From Gammaproteobacteria bacterium (GTDB taxonomy: Bacteria; Pseudomonadota; Gammaproteobacteria; Eutrophobiales; Eutrophobiaceae): 64,000 nucleotides of DNA. Shown piece by piece: positions 45,017-54,895 of this stretch. How positions within the stretch are numbered: the first letter of the stretch is position 1; each line of letters begins with the position of its first letter. The notes under the pieces are model-generated. The model saw nothing but the letters and a program-made list of their open reading frames with translations. It did no database searches and was not told the DNA's origin. The DNA lies in assembly GCA_016193395.1 (NCBI GenBank), contig JACPSH010000016.1:1-64000 (forward strand), given 5' to 3'. Made by a program: the position numbers and the translations under genes.

Positions 45017-46287
45017 GTCCCGAAGACCACGCGTCCGCCGACGAGCGTGTGGCTGATCTTCCCGGCCACTTCCCAGCCCGCGAAGGGCGTATTTTTCCCG
45101 GCGCTCCGCATCTCCTGGGCGCGCACCGTGTACGCTTCCTGCGCGTCCACCACGACCACGTCCGCGGGGGCGCCCATCGCCAGGGTCCCGGCCTCGATCC
45201 CGAGGATATCAGCAGGTGCCTGCGTGATGGCGGCCACGGCGCGCATCAGCGGCAGCGTGCCGTCATGCACGAGTCCGAAAAGCAGCGGCAGAAGCAATTC
45301 AATCGTCGAGGCGCCAGGCTCGGTCATGCTGAAGGGGGCCGATTTGGCGTCCAGGTCATGCGGCTGGTGATCGGAACAGACCGCGTCGATCGTGCCGTCG
45401 GCAAGCGCCTGGCGCAGCGCGCGCTGATCCGCGAGCGTGCGCAGCGGTGGGTTGAGATGACAATTCGATTCGTAGCCAATCACGTCGTCCACGGTGAGCC
45501 GCAAGTTGCAGATCCCGACGTCGGCGCTGACCGGCAGCCCGGCCTTCCTGGCCTCCGCGATCAGTGCGACGCTGCGCGCCGCGGAGAGCCGGCAGAAGTG
45601 CACGCGCGCGCCGGTGCACTCCGCCAACATCAGCGCGCGGCTTACCGCCACCGTTTCCGCCGCCGCCGGGATCGGCGGCAGGCCAAGCCGGGTGCTGATC
45701 GCGCCTTCATGCACGACGCCGCCGTTGCGCAGGTCATAGTCTTCCGCGTGAAGGAACACCGGCAGTTCGCAGCTTGCCGCATATTCCATCGCCCTGCGCA
45801 GCACTTCGCTGTTGGTCACGGGATGGCCGGCATTGGTGACGGCGAGGCAGCCGGCGCGTTTCAGCGCGTGCATTTCCGCCAGCCGTTCCCCGGCCAGGGC
45901 GTGAGTCAGCGCGCCCAGCGCATAGACGCGCGTCTGGCGGGCGGCGCGGGCCCGACGATGAATCAGTTCAACGACCGCCGGCGTGTCGATGACCGGGTCG
46001 GTGTCCGGCGGGAAGCAGAGGCTGGTCACGCCGCCTGCCACCGCGGCCGCGCACTCGCTTGCGATGGTGGCCTTGTGCTCGGCGCCGGGTTCGCGCAGGC
46101 GCGCGCACAGGTCGACCAGCCCTGGCAGCACCCATTTCCCGGACGCGTCGATCTCGCGGTCCGCCTGGAAACCCGGCGGGCTCCGGCCGACGGCGGCAAT
46201 GATCTTTTCGGCGATGAAAAGGTCAGCTTGCCGGTCGACGCCCGCAGCCGGGTCGATGATGCGGCCGTTGCGGATCCGGATCCGCAT
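45013..46287 (-). CDS. Dihydroorotase-like protein PyrC' (probably non-catalytic)
   Basis: This 424-residue protein resembles type I dihydroorotases (LPGLVDLCARLREPG, FLHAEDYDLRNGG, VCSDHQPHD), but the metal-binding H-x-H of the first motif reads C-A-R. In Pseudomonas a similar inactive DHOase is needed to assemble aspartate carbamoyltransferase. The neighbouring pyrB supports that structural role. The ATG overlaps the pyrB stop (TGATG). A catalytic dihydroorotase must lie elsewhere. Confidence 0.88.
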   Translation of the reverse strand: MRIRIRNGRIIDPAAGVDRQADLFIAEKIIAAVGRSPPGFQADREIDASGKWVLPGLVDLCARLREPGAEHKATIASECAAAVAGGVTSLCFPPDTDPVIDTPAVVELIHRRARAARQTRVYALGALTHALAGERLAEMHALKRAGCLAVTNAGHPVTNSEVLRRAMEYAASCELPVFLHAEDYDLRNGGVVHEGAISTRLGLPPIPAAAETVAVSRALMLAECTGARVHFCRLSAARSVALIAEARKAGLPVSADVGICNLRLTVDDVIGYESNCHLNPPLRTLADQRALRQALADGTIDAVCSDHQPHDLDAKSAPFSMTEPGASTIELLLPLLFGLVHDGTLPLMRAVAAITQAPADILGIEAGTLAMGAPADVVVVDAQEAYTVRAQEMRSAGKNTPFAGWEVAGKISHTLVGGRVVFGT

Positions 46288-47267
46288 CAATCCTCCGCCG
46301 CGCTGGCGGGCACGACCGAACCCATGATGAGCGCCATGATGGCCATGCGCACCGCGATCCCGTGGCTGACCTGCTGCAGGATCACCGAACGCTCGCCGTC
46401 GGCGACCTCGGAGTCGATTTCGACGCCGCGGTTAATCGGTCCTGGATGCATGACGATCGCGTCCGGCCGCGCCACGCGCAACCGCTTCTGCGTGAGCCCG
46501 TAGCAGTGGAAGTATTCGTGCTCGCTCGGCAGGAGCGCGCTGCGCATGCGTTCCCGCTGAAGGCGCAGCATGATGATCACGTCGACGTCGGCGAGCCCCT
46601 GCGACACGTCATGAAACACCCTGACGCCCATCGCTTCGATCTCCGAGGGAATCAGCGTCCTCGGTCCAACGACGCGGACTTCGCGCGCCCCCAGCGTGTT
46701 GAGCGCGTGGATCTCGGATCGGGCCACGCGCGAATGCGCGACGTCGCCGACGATGGCGACACGCAACGAGGCGATGTCGGGCTTGTGGCGCCGGATGGTG
46801 AACAGGTCCAACAGGGCCTGGGTCGGGTGCGCGTGGCGCCCGTCACCGCCGTTAATCACGCGGACATGCGGCGCGACCTGGCGCGCGATGAAGTGGGCCG
46901 CCCCGCTGTTGGCGTGCCGCACCACGAACATGTCGCAGTGCATTGCCTCGAGCGTGCGCAGCGTGTCCTGAAGCGATTCGCCCTTGGTGGCCGAAGAGGT
47001 TGAGACATCCAGGTTCAGGACGTCGGCGGACAACCGTTTCGCCGCCAGCTCAAAAGTCGTCCGCGTGCGAGTGCTCGGCTCGAAGAACAGGTTGACGACG
47101 GTCTTTCCGCGCAGCAGCGGGACTTTCTTGACGGCCCGGTCGGCGACGCCGACGAAGGATTCGGCGTAGTCGAGGATTTCGTAGAGATGCTGCTGGCTTA
47201 AACCTTCTGTAGTGAGGAAATGTCTGAGGCGCCCGTTCTGGTCCAGCTGAATGTCGCGCGCCGTCAT
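46287..47267 (-). CDS. pyrB: Aspartate carbamoyltransferase catalytic subunit
   Basis: This 326-residue protein has the carbamoyl-phosphate site [36 protein letters not shown] and [13 protein letters not shown]. The N-terminal extension of about 15 residues before the fold is the Pseudomonas-type feature that contacts the PyrC' partner. It makes carbamoyl-aspartate. It overlaps pyrR by 4 bases. Confidence 0.95.
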   Translation of the reverse strand: MTARDIQLDQNGRLRHFLTTEGLSQQHLYEILDYAESFVGVADRAVKKVPLLRGKTVVNLFFEPSTRTRTTFELAAKRLSADVLNLDVSTSSATKGESLQDTLRTLEAMHCDMFVVRHANSGAAHFIARQVAPHVRVINGGDGRHAHPTQALLDLFTIRRHKPDIASLRVAIVGDVAHSRVARSEIHALNTLGAREVRVVGPRTLIPSEIEAMGVRVFHDVSQGLADVDVIIMLRLQRERMRSALLPSEHEYFHCYGLTQKRLRVARPDAIVMHPGPINRGVEIDSEVADGERSVILQQVSHGIAVRMAIMALIMGSVVPASAAED

Positions 47268-47773
47268 CCGGATTGCTTGATTACCAGAGCCAGGGGCTCC
47301 GGGCCGGTGAGTTTAGCATGTTCGTCCGGTTCCAGCTCAAGTCTGCGCCCGACGATGTCCGCCTGGATGGGCAGCTCTCGCCCGCTGCGGTCGATGAGGA
47401 CGGCAAGGCAGATGCTGGCCGGCCGGCCGTAATCGAAGATCTCGTTCATCGCGGCGCGGATCGTGCGGCCCGTATACAGGACGTCATCGACCAGGATCAG
47501 GTGCCGGTCATCCACCGCGAACGGCAGCCGGGACGGCACGACCTGCGGGTGCAGCCCGATGCGGCTGAAGTCATCGCGGTAGAATGCGATGTTGAGCTCG
47601 CCGAGCGGCGAATCGATGTGCAGCGCTCGCCGCAACCGATCGGCGATCCAGACTCCCCCGGTATGGATGCCGATCACCAGGGGATCCCCGCGCGCGGTCG
47701 AACGCAGGAGCCGCTCCGCCTGATCCTGCATGTCCTCGATCAGCCGCTCGATTTCCGTGTGCTCGAGTTTCAT
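47264..47773 (-). CDS. pyrR: PyrR bifunctional regulator/uracil phosphoribosyltransferase
   Basis: This 169-residue protein starts at ATG 47773. The PRPP loop is [30 protein letters not shown] and the C-terminal [16 protein letters not shown] also match. In this clade PyrR sits at the head of pyrB-pyrC' and acts as an activator or repressor of pyrimidine genes. No attenuator was found in the leader. It starts within the end of yqgF (4-base overlap). Confidence 0.93.
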   Translation of the reverse strand: MKLEHTEIERLIEDMQDQAERLLRSTARGDPLVIGIHTGGVWIADRLRRALHIDSPLGELNIAFYRDDFSRIGLHPQVVPSRLPFAVDDRHLILVDDVLYTGRTIRAAMNEIFDYGRPASICLAVLIDRSGRELPIQADIVGRRLELEPDEHAKLTGPEPLALVIKQSG

Positions 47774-48216
47774 CGCGGAACTGCGGGCCTCTTGACGGAC
47801 CCGGCCGGCGGTCGGCCCGGCGCCGCTTGACCGGCGAGCCACGTCTCCAGGATAGCCTGGGCGGCGACGGCGTCCACCCCGCTGCCCATGCCTGTCCGCT
47901 GCGTGGCCTCGAAGGTGGAAAGGCGTTCATCGGCGCGGTGCACCGGCAGCCCGAAGCGTCCGGCCAGCTGGCGTGCAAAGCGATCGGCGGCATCCGTCAC
48001 GGGTTGGCGCGAGCCGTCCATGTTGAGCGGGTTGCCGACGATCAGCGCCTGCGGCTGCCAGTCACGGATCAGAACGGAAATCCGCCGCCAGTCCGGCCGT
48101 CCGCGGCGCGACTCGATGATTTCCAGGGGGGTGGCGGTCGCGGTCAGGTTCTGTCCGACCGCAACGCCGATCCGCTTCTCGCCGTAGTCGAAGCAGAGCA
48201 GGTTCGGGCGATTCAC
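47770..48216 (-). CDS. yqgF: Putative Holliday junction resolvase YqgF/RuvX
   Basis: This 148-residue RNase H-fold protein starts at GTG 48216, with the first catalytic Asp in [27 protein letters not shown], and [11 protein letters not shown]. The final Asp lies in [14 protein letters not shown]. It is implicated in 16S rRNA 5' processing and possibly recombination. It overlaps yqgE (GTGA) and pyrR. Confidence 0.93.
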   Translation of the reverse strand: MNRPNLLCFDYGEKRIGVAVGQNLTATATPLEIIESRRGRPDWRRISVLIRDWQPQALIVGNPLNMDGSRQPVTDAADRFARQLAGRFGLPVHRADERLSTFEATQRTGMGSGVDAVAAQAILETWLAGQAAPGRPPAGSVKRPAVPR

Positions 48217-48773
48217 GCGTGGCCGACGTCCGAGGAGAGCTTCTCCAGCTCCACCCCGAGCAGGCGCGCCGCGGACGCCCAGCGCTGCTCGCTGGGGATC
48301 CGGAAGATGATATCGGTATCCGCCGGCCCGCTGAGCCAGGCATTGTCCTTGATCTCCTGCTCCAGCTGCCCGGCGGCCCATCCGGCGTACCCCAGCGCGA
48401 TCAGCGAATCGCCGGGGCCATGTCCCTCGGCGATGGCCTGCAGGATGTCGCGCGAGGTGGTGACGCCGATATCGCCGCTGACGCTGATCGAGGATTGCCA
48501 CTCCGAATCCGGCCGGTGCAGGACGAATCCGCGATCCGTCTGCACCGGACCGCCCTGGTAGATCGGCATCCGTTCCACGTCCTTGGAGCAGGCGGCCAGT
48601 TCCATCTGGGCAAGCACTTCACCGAGCGCGAGATCGAGCGGCCGGTTGATGACGATCCCCATCGCACCGTCCTCGTTATGCGCGCAGATGTAGGTGACCG
48701 TCTGGTGGAAATTGGGATCCGCCAGATTAGGCATGGCGATCAGGAACTGGTTGGTGAGGTTGGCGATTTGCAC
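48213..48773 (-). CDS. yqgE: YqgE/AlgH family protein
   Basis: This 186-residue protein has LTNQFLIAMPNLADPNFHQTV, NEDGAMGIVINRPLDLAL, YQGGPVQTDRGFVLH and ALGYAGWAAGQLEQEI, the complete UPF0301 pattern. It starts with GTG. In Pseudomonas the homologue AlgH affects alginate regulation; the biochemical role is unclear. It is in the tonB-yqgE-yqgF-pyrR operon. Confidence 0.94.
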   Translation of the reverse strand: MQIANLTNQFLIAMPNLADPNFHQTVTYICAHNEDGAMGIVINRPLDLALGEVLAQMELAACSKDVERMPIYQGGPVQTDRGFVLHRPDSEWQSSISVSGDIGVTTSRDILQAIAEGHGPGDSLIALGYAGWAAGQLEQEIKDNAWLSGPADTDIIFRIPSEQRWASAARLLGVELEKLSSDVGHA

Positions 48774-48830
48774 GCTAATATTGTATCCGGCCCCCGTATC
48801 GCAGACTACCGGCGCCAGGGGGCGACGGGC

Positions 48831-49742
48831 TCAGCGGAATCCGGCGTTGTTCAGGAATTGCCAGGTGCGCGTGATATGGAGGATGTCGGTTTCCTTGCGG
48901 ATATCGTTCGGGAACGGCGCGAACGGCGCGGCCAGGTGGACGATGCCCACGGCCGCGTCGTCAAGGATTTTCTGGCCGGATGACCGGCGGATGACGATAT
49001 CGTTGACGCTGCCGTCCGGGTTCAGGGCGACGTCCAGGATCAAGCTGCCCGACAACTGCCGCTTACGCGCCTCGTCCGGGTAATTAAGATTGCCGACCCG
49101 TTCGACCTTCGCGCGCCAGGCCTCCATGTAAGCCGCATACTTGTACTCGCGCGTGCTCGCGGAGACGAATTTGCGCTTGGGGCGCTGGGCCTGCGCCTCG
49201 AGTTTTTCCTTGATCTCCGCGGAGAGCGCGGCGATCTTGAAACTGTTGGTGAGCAACGCGGCGGCGCTCGGCAGCGCCTGCCTGGGCGGGGCGGCTGGCG
49301 CGTGCTGCGGCTGCGGCGCGTCCACCGGATCCGGCTTCCGGGCGTCTTGTGGTTCCCCGGGCGCCTCCGCGGCCAACACGTCCCTGGATTCGGTCTTTCT
49401 CTCGGGCCGCGGCGGCGGGGCAGGGGCGGGCTGCGACTGGACTATCGCCGCCTGTGCATCGGGGAAGGGCGGCGGCAGGGGCGTGGCCGGAATGACCTGG
49501 TCAGCCGCATCGCCGCCGCCCTCGAGGCTCGCCTGGGCGAGCAGCGTCGCCTGCTCCGGGGCCGTCGGGGTCTGTTCGCGGACGAGCACGATCTCCATCG
49601 TGTCGTAGCGCGGCTCAATCGCGTCTTCGGGCGTGAACGTGACGCCGAGGACAATGACTGCATGGGTAATCACCGCGAGGCAAAGTGTCAATCCCAGCCG
49701 ATCGACCGGCCTGATCACCGGCAGGGCTGCGGCCGCCGTCAA
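48831..49742 (-). CDS. TonB-family energy transducer
   Basis: This 303-residue protein has an N-terminal membrane helix (LGLTLCLAVITHAVIVLGV with the His found in TonB), a Pro-rich periplasmic spacer (PAPAPPPRPERK) and a C-terminal TonB domain (YMEAWRAKVERVGNLNYPDEARKR, then LDVALNPDGSVNDIVIRRSSG). It transmits proton-motive force to outer-membrane receptors. Its site between gshB and yqgE matches Pseudomonas tonB3, linked there to twitching. TTG at 49742 is the likely start. Confidence 0.9.
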   Translation of the reverse strand: MTAAAALPVIRPVDRLGLTLCLAVITHAVIVLGVTFTPEDAIEPRYDTMEIVLVREQTPTAPEQATLLAQASLEGGGDAADQVIPATPLPPPFPDAQAAIVQSQPAPAPPPRPERKTESRDVLAAEAPGEPQDARKPDPVDAPQPQHAPAAPPRQALPSAAALLTNSFKIAALSAEIKEKLEAQAQRPKRKFVSASTREYKYAAYMEAWRAKVERVGNLNYPDEARKRQLSGSLILDVALNPDGSVNDIVIRRSSGQKILDDAAVGIVHLAAPFAPFPNDIRKETDILHITRTWQFLNNAGFR

Positions 49743-49799
49743 TGTCTTTCAACCCGCGCGCGCATGTCTCCTTATTATTATATCCGCTCCGGGCGTGCT

Positions 49800-50744
49800 T
49801 CAGGATCCACGCCGGGCCGCGACGACATCGAGCAGTTGGCCGGCGATGTCCAGTTCGAACGCGGCGTCCAGCTCCCGGATGCAGGTTGGGCTGGTGACGT
49901 TGATCTCGGTGAGGTAATCCCCAATCACGTCCAGGCCGACGAACAGCAGTCCCTTGTCCCGCACTACCGGCGCAAGCTGGGCGCATATCCAGCGGTCGCG
50001 GTCGCTGAGTTCGACGCCGACCCCGCGCCCGCCGGCCGCGAGGTTGCCACGGAAGTCGCCCGCCTTCGGGATCCGCGCCAGCGCATAGCCGACCGGTTCG
50101 CCGTCGATGAGCAGGATGCGTTTGTCGCCCTGCTCGATCTCCGGGAGAAACCTCTGGGCCATGACGAACCGCGACTCGAATTCGGTCAGCGACTCGGTAA
50201 TGACCGCCACGTTCGGATCCTTGCGGTTGAGGCGGAAGATGAACATGCCGCCCATGCCGTGCAGGGGCTTGAGCACGACGTCGCCGTGCTCGTTCACGAA
50301 GTCGCGGATCTGCGCCGCGCTGCGTGTCACGAGCGTGGGCGGGATGCATTGCGGAAAGTGGGTGATAAAGAGTTTTTCGTTGACATCGCGCAGGCTGACG
50401 GGATCATTGACAATCAGCGCACCCTGGCGCATCGCGAGTTCAAGCAGGTGGGTCGAGTAGATATACTCCGTATCGACCGGCGGGTCCTTGCGCATCAGGA
50501 TGACGTCGAGACCGGAAAGAGGCGAGATCTGTTCACCGTGAAAGCGGAACCAATCATTCGGGCGATCGTCCACCGACAGGGCCCGCATGCGCGCCATGGG
50601 AGTGCCGTCCCGGACGAACAGGTCGTTCAATTCCATGTACTGCACGGGCCAGCCGCGGCGCTGCGCCGCGAGCAGCATGGCGAAGCTGCTGTCCTTCTTG
50701 ACGTTGATCCCGGAGATGGGATCCATGACGACGCCCAGTTTCAT
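49800..50744 (-). CDS. gshB: Glutathione synthetase
   Basis: This 314-residue ATP-grasp protein has KLGVVMDPISGINVKKDSSF at the start, then FVNEHGDVVLKPLHGMGGMF and GDKRILLIDGEPVGYALAR. It ends with GLDVIGDYLTEINVTSPTCIREL. It joins gamma-glutamylcysteine and glycine. It is divergent from hemC. Confidence 0.95.
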   Translation of the reverse strand: MKLGVVMDPISGINVKKDSSFAMLLAAQRRGWPVQYMELNDLFVRDGTPMARMRALSVDDRPNDWFRFHGEQISPLSGLDVILMRKDPPVDTEYIYSTHLLELAMRQGALIVNDPVSLRDVNEKLFITHFPQCIPPTLVTRSAAQIRDFVNEHGDVVLKPLHGMGGMFIFRLNRKDPNVAVITESLTEFESRFVMAQRFLPEIEQGDKRILLIDGEPVGYALARIPKAGDFRGNLAAGGRGVGVELSDRDRWICAQLAPVVRDKGLLFVGLDVIGDYLTEINVTSPTCIRELDAAFELDIAGQLLDVVAARRGS

Positions 50745-50843
50745 GTGCTTGGTTACAGGCTCGAGATGGGTGGGTCGGTCAGCGCGGCACGGCTAGTGTA
50801 GCCAGAACATCCACGAAAATATATTCGGGAACCGACTGCATCC

Positions 50844-51770
50844 ATGCGCACATTGCGGATCATCTCCCGCCGGAGCCCCCTGGCGATGTGGCAGGCGGAG
50901 CACGTCCGCGAGCGGCTGCAGGCCGCGCATCCCGGTCTGCGCGTCGACATCGACGGCATCGCGACTCAGGCCGATCGTTTCCTCGACACCTCGCTGCCCG
51001 CGATGGGCGGGAAGGGCGTGTTCGTCAAGGAGCTGGAGCAGGCGCTGCTCGACGGCGCGGCGGACATGGCCGTGCATTCGATGAAGGATGTTCCGGTTGA
51101 ACTGGCGCCGGACCTGGCGCTGCCGGTCATGTTGCCGCGGGCCGACGCCCGCGACGTACTGATCTCGCGCGCCTACCCCAGCGTACAGGCGCTGCCCGCG
51201 GGGGCGCGCGTCGGCACCTCCAGCCTGCGGCGCCGAAGCCAGTTGCTGAACCGGCGCCCCGATCTCCGCCTCATGGACGTCCGCGGCAACGTCGGAACGC
51301 GCCTGGAAAAGCTCGACCGCGGCGATTTCGACGCGCTCATCCTGGCCGCGGCCGGGCTCGGACGGCTCGGATTCTCCGACCGCATCCGCGAGTATCTCGA
51401 TCCCTCGGTCATGCTGCCGGCGGCCGGCCAGGGCGTGATGGGGATCGAATGCCGCCGTAGCGATGAACTCACCCTGAAAATGATCCGGCCGCTCGATAAC
51501 CCGGATGCGCATGCCTGCGTGCTGGCCGAGCGCGCCGTCGGCGCCCGTCTCTTCGGCGGCTGTCACCTGCCACTGGCCGCCTACGCCCGAATCGATCGCG
51601 CCGGGCTGATCCTGGAAGCCCTGGTGGCGAGCGCGGATGGCAGCCGGCTGCTCCGTTCGCGCGCCACCGGCGCGATCGGGCGGCCGGGTGAACTGGGAGA
51701 TGCGCTCGGCCGCGCCCTGCTGGCGCAGGGGGCGGGAGACATCCTGAAGGAGATCGGCCATGGCGTCTGA
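50844..51770 (+). CDS. hemC: Porphobilinogen deaminase
   Basis: This 308-residue protein has LRIISRRSPLAMWQAEHV, DMAVHSMKDVP, GTSSLRRRSQLL, DVRGNVGTRL and LAAAGLGRLG. The cofactor Cys is in LFGGCHLPLAAY. It polymerises four porphobilinogens to hydroxymethylbilane. It is the first gene of hemCDXY. Confidence 0.96.
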   Translation: MRTLRIISRRSPLAMWQAEHVRERLQAAHPGLRVDIDGIATQADRFLDTSLPAMGGKGVFVKELEQALLDGAADMAVHSMKDVPVELAPDLALPVMLPRADARDVLISRAYPSVQALPAGARVGTSSLRRRSQLLNRRPDLRLMDVRGNVGTRLEKLDRGDFDALILAAAGLGRLGFSDRIREYLDPSVMLPAAGQGVMGIECRRSDELTLKMIRPLDNPDAHACVLAERAVGARLFGGCHLPLAAYARIDRAGLILEALVASADGSRLLRSRATGAIGRPGELGDALGRALLAQGAGDILKEIGHGV

Positions 51771-52557
51771 CGCCGACTCGCCGTTGCGCGGCAAGGCGAT
51801 CCTGGTGACGCGGCCCCGGCAGCAGGCGCAGCGTCTGTGCGACATGATCCGGGCCGCCGGCGGCCGAGCCATCCGCATCCCGGCCATGACCATCCTGCCG
51901 CCGCAGGACGACGGGCCCGCCCGCCTGGCCCTGCAGGCGCGCGCCGCGTACGACGCGGTCATCTTCGTCAGCCGCAATGCGGTGCTGTTTGCCGAGAAGC
52001 TGAGCCCGGAATTCGTATCCGCGCATTCCGGAAAGCCGGTCTACGCCGTCGGCGCGGGGACCGCCGCGGAACTGGAGATGCGGGGCATCGACGCGATGAC
52101 GCCGCGCGGCGATCAGTACGGATCGGAGGCGCTACTGGAGCTCGCCAGCCTCAAGGAAGAGCGGGTGCGCGGCCGATCAGTCCTGATCGTTCGCGGGATC
52201 GAGGGGCGCATGATCCTCTGTCGGGAACTGACGCGGCGAGGCGCGCGCGTGACCTCGGCGGAGGTCTACCGGCGGGCGGCGCCCGAGCCGGATCCGGCCG
52301 GGCTGAGGCGGATGTGGCGTGATGAACCACCCGATGTCATAGTGATCACGAGCGTTCAGGGCCTGGAACAACTCGTGTCGATGACCGATCCGGAATGGCG
52401 CGCCGCCCTGCTCGGCACGGCGCTCGTGACCATCAGCGGGCGCGTCGCCAGACGCGCGTCGGGCCTCGGATTCCGGGCGCCCGTCCGGGTGGCGCGGGCT
52501 GCGAGCGATGAAGGACTGATGGACACCATCACGCAAACTCTGTCGGAACAGGCATGA
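51760..52557 (+). CDS. hemD: Uroporphyrinogen-III synthase
   Basis: This 265-residue two-lobed protein has LVTRPRQQAQRLCDMIRAAG, VIFVSRNAVLFAEK, YAVGAGTAAELEMRG, SVLIVRGIEGRMIL and VIVITSVQGLEQLV, the usual HemD pattern. It closes and inverts hydroxymethylbilane to uroporphyrinogen III. It overlaps hemC by 11 bases and hemX by 4. Confidence 0.93.
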   Translation: MASDADSPLRGKAILVTRPRQQAQRLCDMIRAAGGRAIRIPAMTILPPQDDGPARLALQARAAYDAVIFVSRNAVLFAEKLSPEFVSAHSGKPVYAVGAGTAAELEMRGIDAMTPRGDQYGSEALLELASLKEERVRGRSVLIVRGIEGRMILCRELTRRGARVTSAEVYRRAAPEPDPAGLRRMWRDEPPDVIVITSVQGLEQLVSMTDPEWRAALLGTALVTISGRVARRASGLGFRAPVRVARAASDEGLMDTITQTLSEQA

Positions 52558-53630
52558 GTACCGATCCCGGATCCGTGGATACCCGCGTCGCCGCGCCGAC
52601 GGACACGCGAGCGCGACGCGGCAAGGCAGCCTTTCTCGGCCTCCTGTCCCTGGTTCTGTCCGTAGCGGCGCTGCTGGCGGTGTTTGTCCTCTATGAGGAC
52701 ACGCGTCAGAAGGAGGCGTTGTCCGATACCCGACGCGCGGAGACGGATCGTCTCGTGAATCGCATCGATCGGCTGGAGCGCGATCTGGATCAGTCCCGGC
52801 TCGAAACCCGGCAGTTGCGCGACGCGCTGACGTCGCTCGAACGGAAGGAATCCGCGGCCGCGCAGGCCATCGCCGGCCTGCTCGCCTCAAGCCGCCAGAC
52901 GAATCTCGACTGGGCGCTGGCGGAGGTCGAGCACCTGCTGGTCATCGCCACGCAGCGACTGCAACTGTTGCATGACGTGCCCACCGCCCTGGCGGCAATG
53001 GAGTCAGCCGCCGCGCGCCTGCGCCATCTTGATGACCCCGGTCTTGACGATCTGCGCGCCCAGCTTGCCGCCGACATCGATGCGCTGAAGGCGGTCCGAG
53101 ACGTAGACATCAGCGGACTCGCGCTCTATCTGACCGACCTGTCGGATCGCGTCGATTCCCTGCCGCTGGGCGGACGGTCCGGCAGGGCGCAGGGCGCGCG
53201 GGATCGTGGCGAGGCCGGCGCGCAGTCGGGATGGCGCGGCCTGCTCTCATCGATCTGGAGAGAGTTCAAGAGCCTGGTCGTCGTGTCGCGCACCGGCGCG
53301 GCGACCGGGGCGACGCTGCTGCCCGAGGAGCAGTATTTCCTGTTCCAGAACCTGCGCCTTCAGATTGAAACGGCTCGCCTCGCGGTCGCGCGCCGGGATA
53401 TGCGCATGCTGCACGCGGCGCTGGCGACTCTGGATGACTGGTTGCGCAGCCACTTCGACACGAGCAGCGCGGACGTGGCCAACGTCCTGGATTCCTTCAA
53501 GCGCATGCAGCAGCTCGATCTGGATCCGGAGTTGCCGGATATCACTTCATCCATGGAAACTCTTCGCGCCTTCGTGCACGAACGCGCGGTGGAGGGGGCT
53601 GTGCCGGACTCGGCCGCACCGCAGCCATGA
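52554..53630 (+). CDS. hemX: HemX-like membrane protein
   Basis: This 358-residue protein has one membrane helix (FLGLLSLVLSVAALLAVFVLY, near 25-45), then a coiled coil and the HemX domain (NLDWALAEVEHLLVIATQRL, PEEQYFLFQNLRLQIETARLA). It is usually annotated as uroporphyrin-III methyltransferase-related, but it lacks a methyltransferase fold. It probably organises haem enzymes at the membrane. It is coupled to both neighbours by ATGA overlaps. Confidence 0.9.
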   Translation: MSTDPGSVDTRVAAPTDTRARRGKAAFLGLLSLVLSVAALLAVFVLYEDTRQKEALSDTRRAETDRLVNRIDRLERDLDQSRLETRQLRDALTSLERKESAAAQAIAGLLASSRQTNLDWALAEVEHLLVIATQRLQLLHDVPTALAAMESAAARLRHLDDPGLDDLRAQLAADIDALKAVRDVDISGLALYLTDLSDRVDSLPLGGRSGRAQGARDRGEAGAQSGWRGLLSSIWREFKSLVVVSRTGAATGATLLPEEQYFLFQNLRLQIETARLAVARRDMRMLHAALATLDDWLRSHFDTSSADVANVLDSFKRMQQLDLDPELPDITSSMETLRAFVHERAVEGAVPDSAAPQP

Positions 53631-54865
53631 GGGTGCTGCTTGTCGCTTTGCTCGCCTTCCTGGCGTCCATAGCCCTCGGCATCCTGATCGCAAAAGACGC
53701 CGGCCGGGTCGTGGTGATGGTTGGCGACTGGAGCATGCAGACCAGCACCAGCGTGTTTGCGGTGGCATTGGTCCTGGCTGTGGCGTGTGCATGGCTGATC
53801 GCACGCATCGTCGCGGGGATTTTCCGCCTGCCTCGCAGCTTCAGACTGTGGACGTCGCGGAGGCGGTTGCACCAGTCGGAGGCATTGCTCGCGCGCGGCC
53901 TGCAGGCCATGCTCGAGGGCGAATGGAGGCTGGCGGAACGCGCCTTCGTAAAGGGCGCCGCCCACAGCCGCGCCCCGCTCATCCATTATCTTTACGCGGC
54001 GCGCGCGGCTCACAAGCAGGGCGCCGCCGAGCGCCGCGATCGCCATCTCGACCGCGCCGGGGAAACCGGTCAGGACTCGCTGCTCGCGGTTGGCCTGACG
54101 CGCGCGGAACTGGAACTGGGCGAAGGCCGGGTCGAACAGGCCGGCGCCTCCCTGCGCGATCTGCAGGCGCGCTACCCCGAGGCGCGGCAGGTGAAACGCC
54201 TCCTGTGGGAAGCCAGCCGCCGCCTGCACGACTGGGGCGGCGCGCTCGAACTGCTCAAAGAGCTCGAACCCGCCAGGACGCTTCCGGCCGAGCAGCTGAG
54301 CAGCGGCAAGGTGGAAGCCTATGCCGGCCTGATCCGCGATGCCGGGCGCGGGGCGGACCGCATGCGGCTGGATGCCGTGTGGCACGCGATCCCGCGGCGC
54401 ATGCGCCGTGAACCCCGGGTCCTCGAGGCCTATGTGACGGAGCGCCTGCGTTTCCCCGAAACGGCGGACTGCGAGGTGCTGTTGCGGCATCACCTGGATC
54501 GTTCAAGGGATCCCGGCCTGATGCGTCTTTACGGTCAGGTGGAGGGCGCCGATCCGAACAGGCAACTCAAGAACGCCGAACACTGGCTGCAGGAACAGCC
54601 GCGCGATCCGGAGTTGCTGCTGACCCTGGGGCGGTTGTGCCGGCGCGGCAGCCTGTGGGGCAAGGCGCGGAGTTACCTGGAAGAATCGATTGGATTGCAG
54701 CCCGGACCCGATGCGTTGCAGGAACTGGCCGCGCTGCTCGAATATCAGGGCGAGCACGCCGCGGCGGCCGCGTGCTACCAGCGCGGACTGGCGCTGATGT
54801 CCGGCGGCGGCACCGCGCCGCAGGCCCAAGGCGGCGCCACGGACCGGATGCGCATACGGGTCTGA
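53627..54865 (+). CDS. hemY: HemY-like membrane TPR protein
   Basis: This 412-residue protein has two membrane segments near the N-terminus (LLVALLAFLASIALGILIA and VFAVALVLAVACAWLIARIV), then TPR-type helices (ALLARGLQAMLEGEWRLAERA, LLTLGRLCRRGSLWGKARSYLEESI). It is the HemY of the hemCDXY operon, not the protoporphyrinogen oxidase of the same name, and has no known enzymatic activity. It may scaffold haem synthesis. Confidence 0.92.
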   Translation: MRVLLVALLAFLASIALGILIAKDAGRVVVMVGDWSMQTSTSVFAVALVLAVACAWLIARIVAGIFRLPRSFRLWTSRRRLHQSEALLARGLQAMLEGEWRLAERAFVKGAAHSRAPLIHYLYAARAAHKQGAAERRDRHLDRAGETGQDSLLAVGLTRAELELGEGRVEQAGASLRDLQARYPEARQVKRLLWEASRRLHDWGGALELLKELEPARTLPAEQLSSGKVEAYAGLIRDAGRGADRMRLDAVWHAIPRRMRREPRVLEAYVTERLRFPETADCEVLLRHHLDRSRDPGLMRLYGQVEGADPNRQLKNAEHWLQEQPRDPELLLTLGRLCRRGSLWGKARSYLEESIGLQPGPDALQELAALLEYQGEHAAAAACYQRGLALMSGGGTAPQAQGGATDRMRIRV

Positions 54866-54895
54866 TCCGCGGGGAACGCTCGCGCCGCCGATTAA

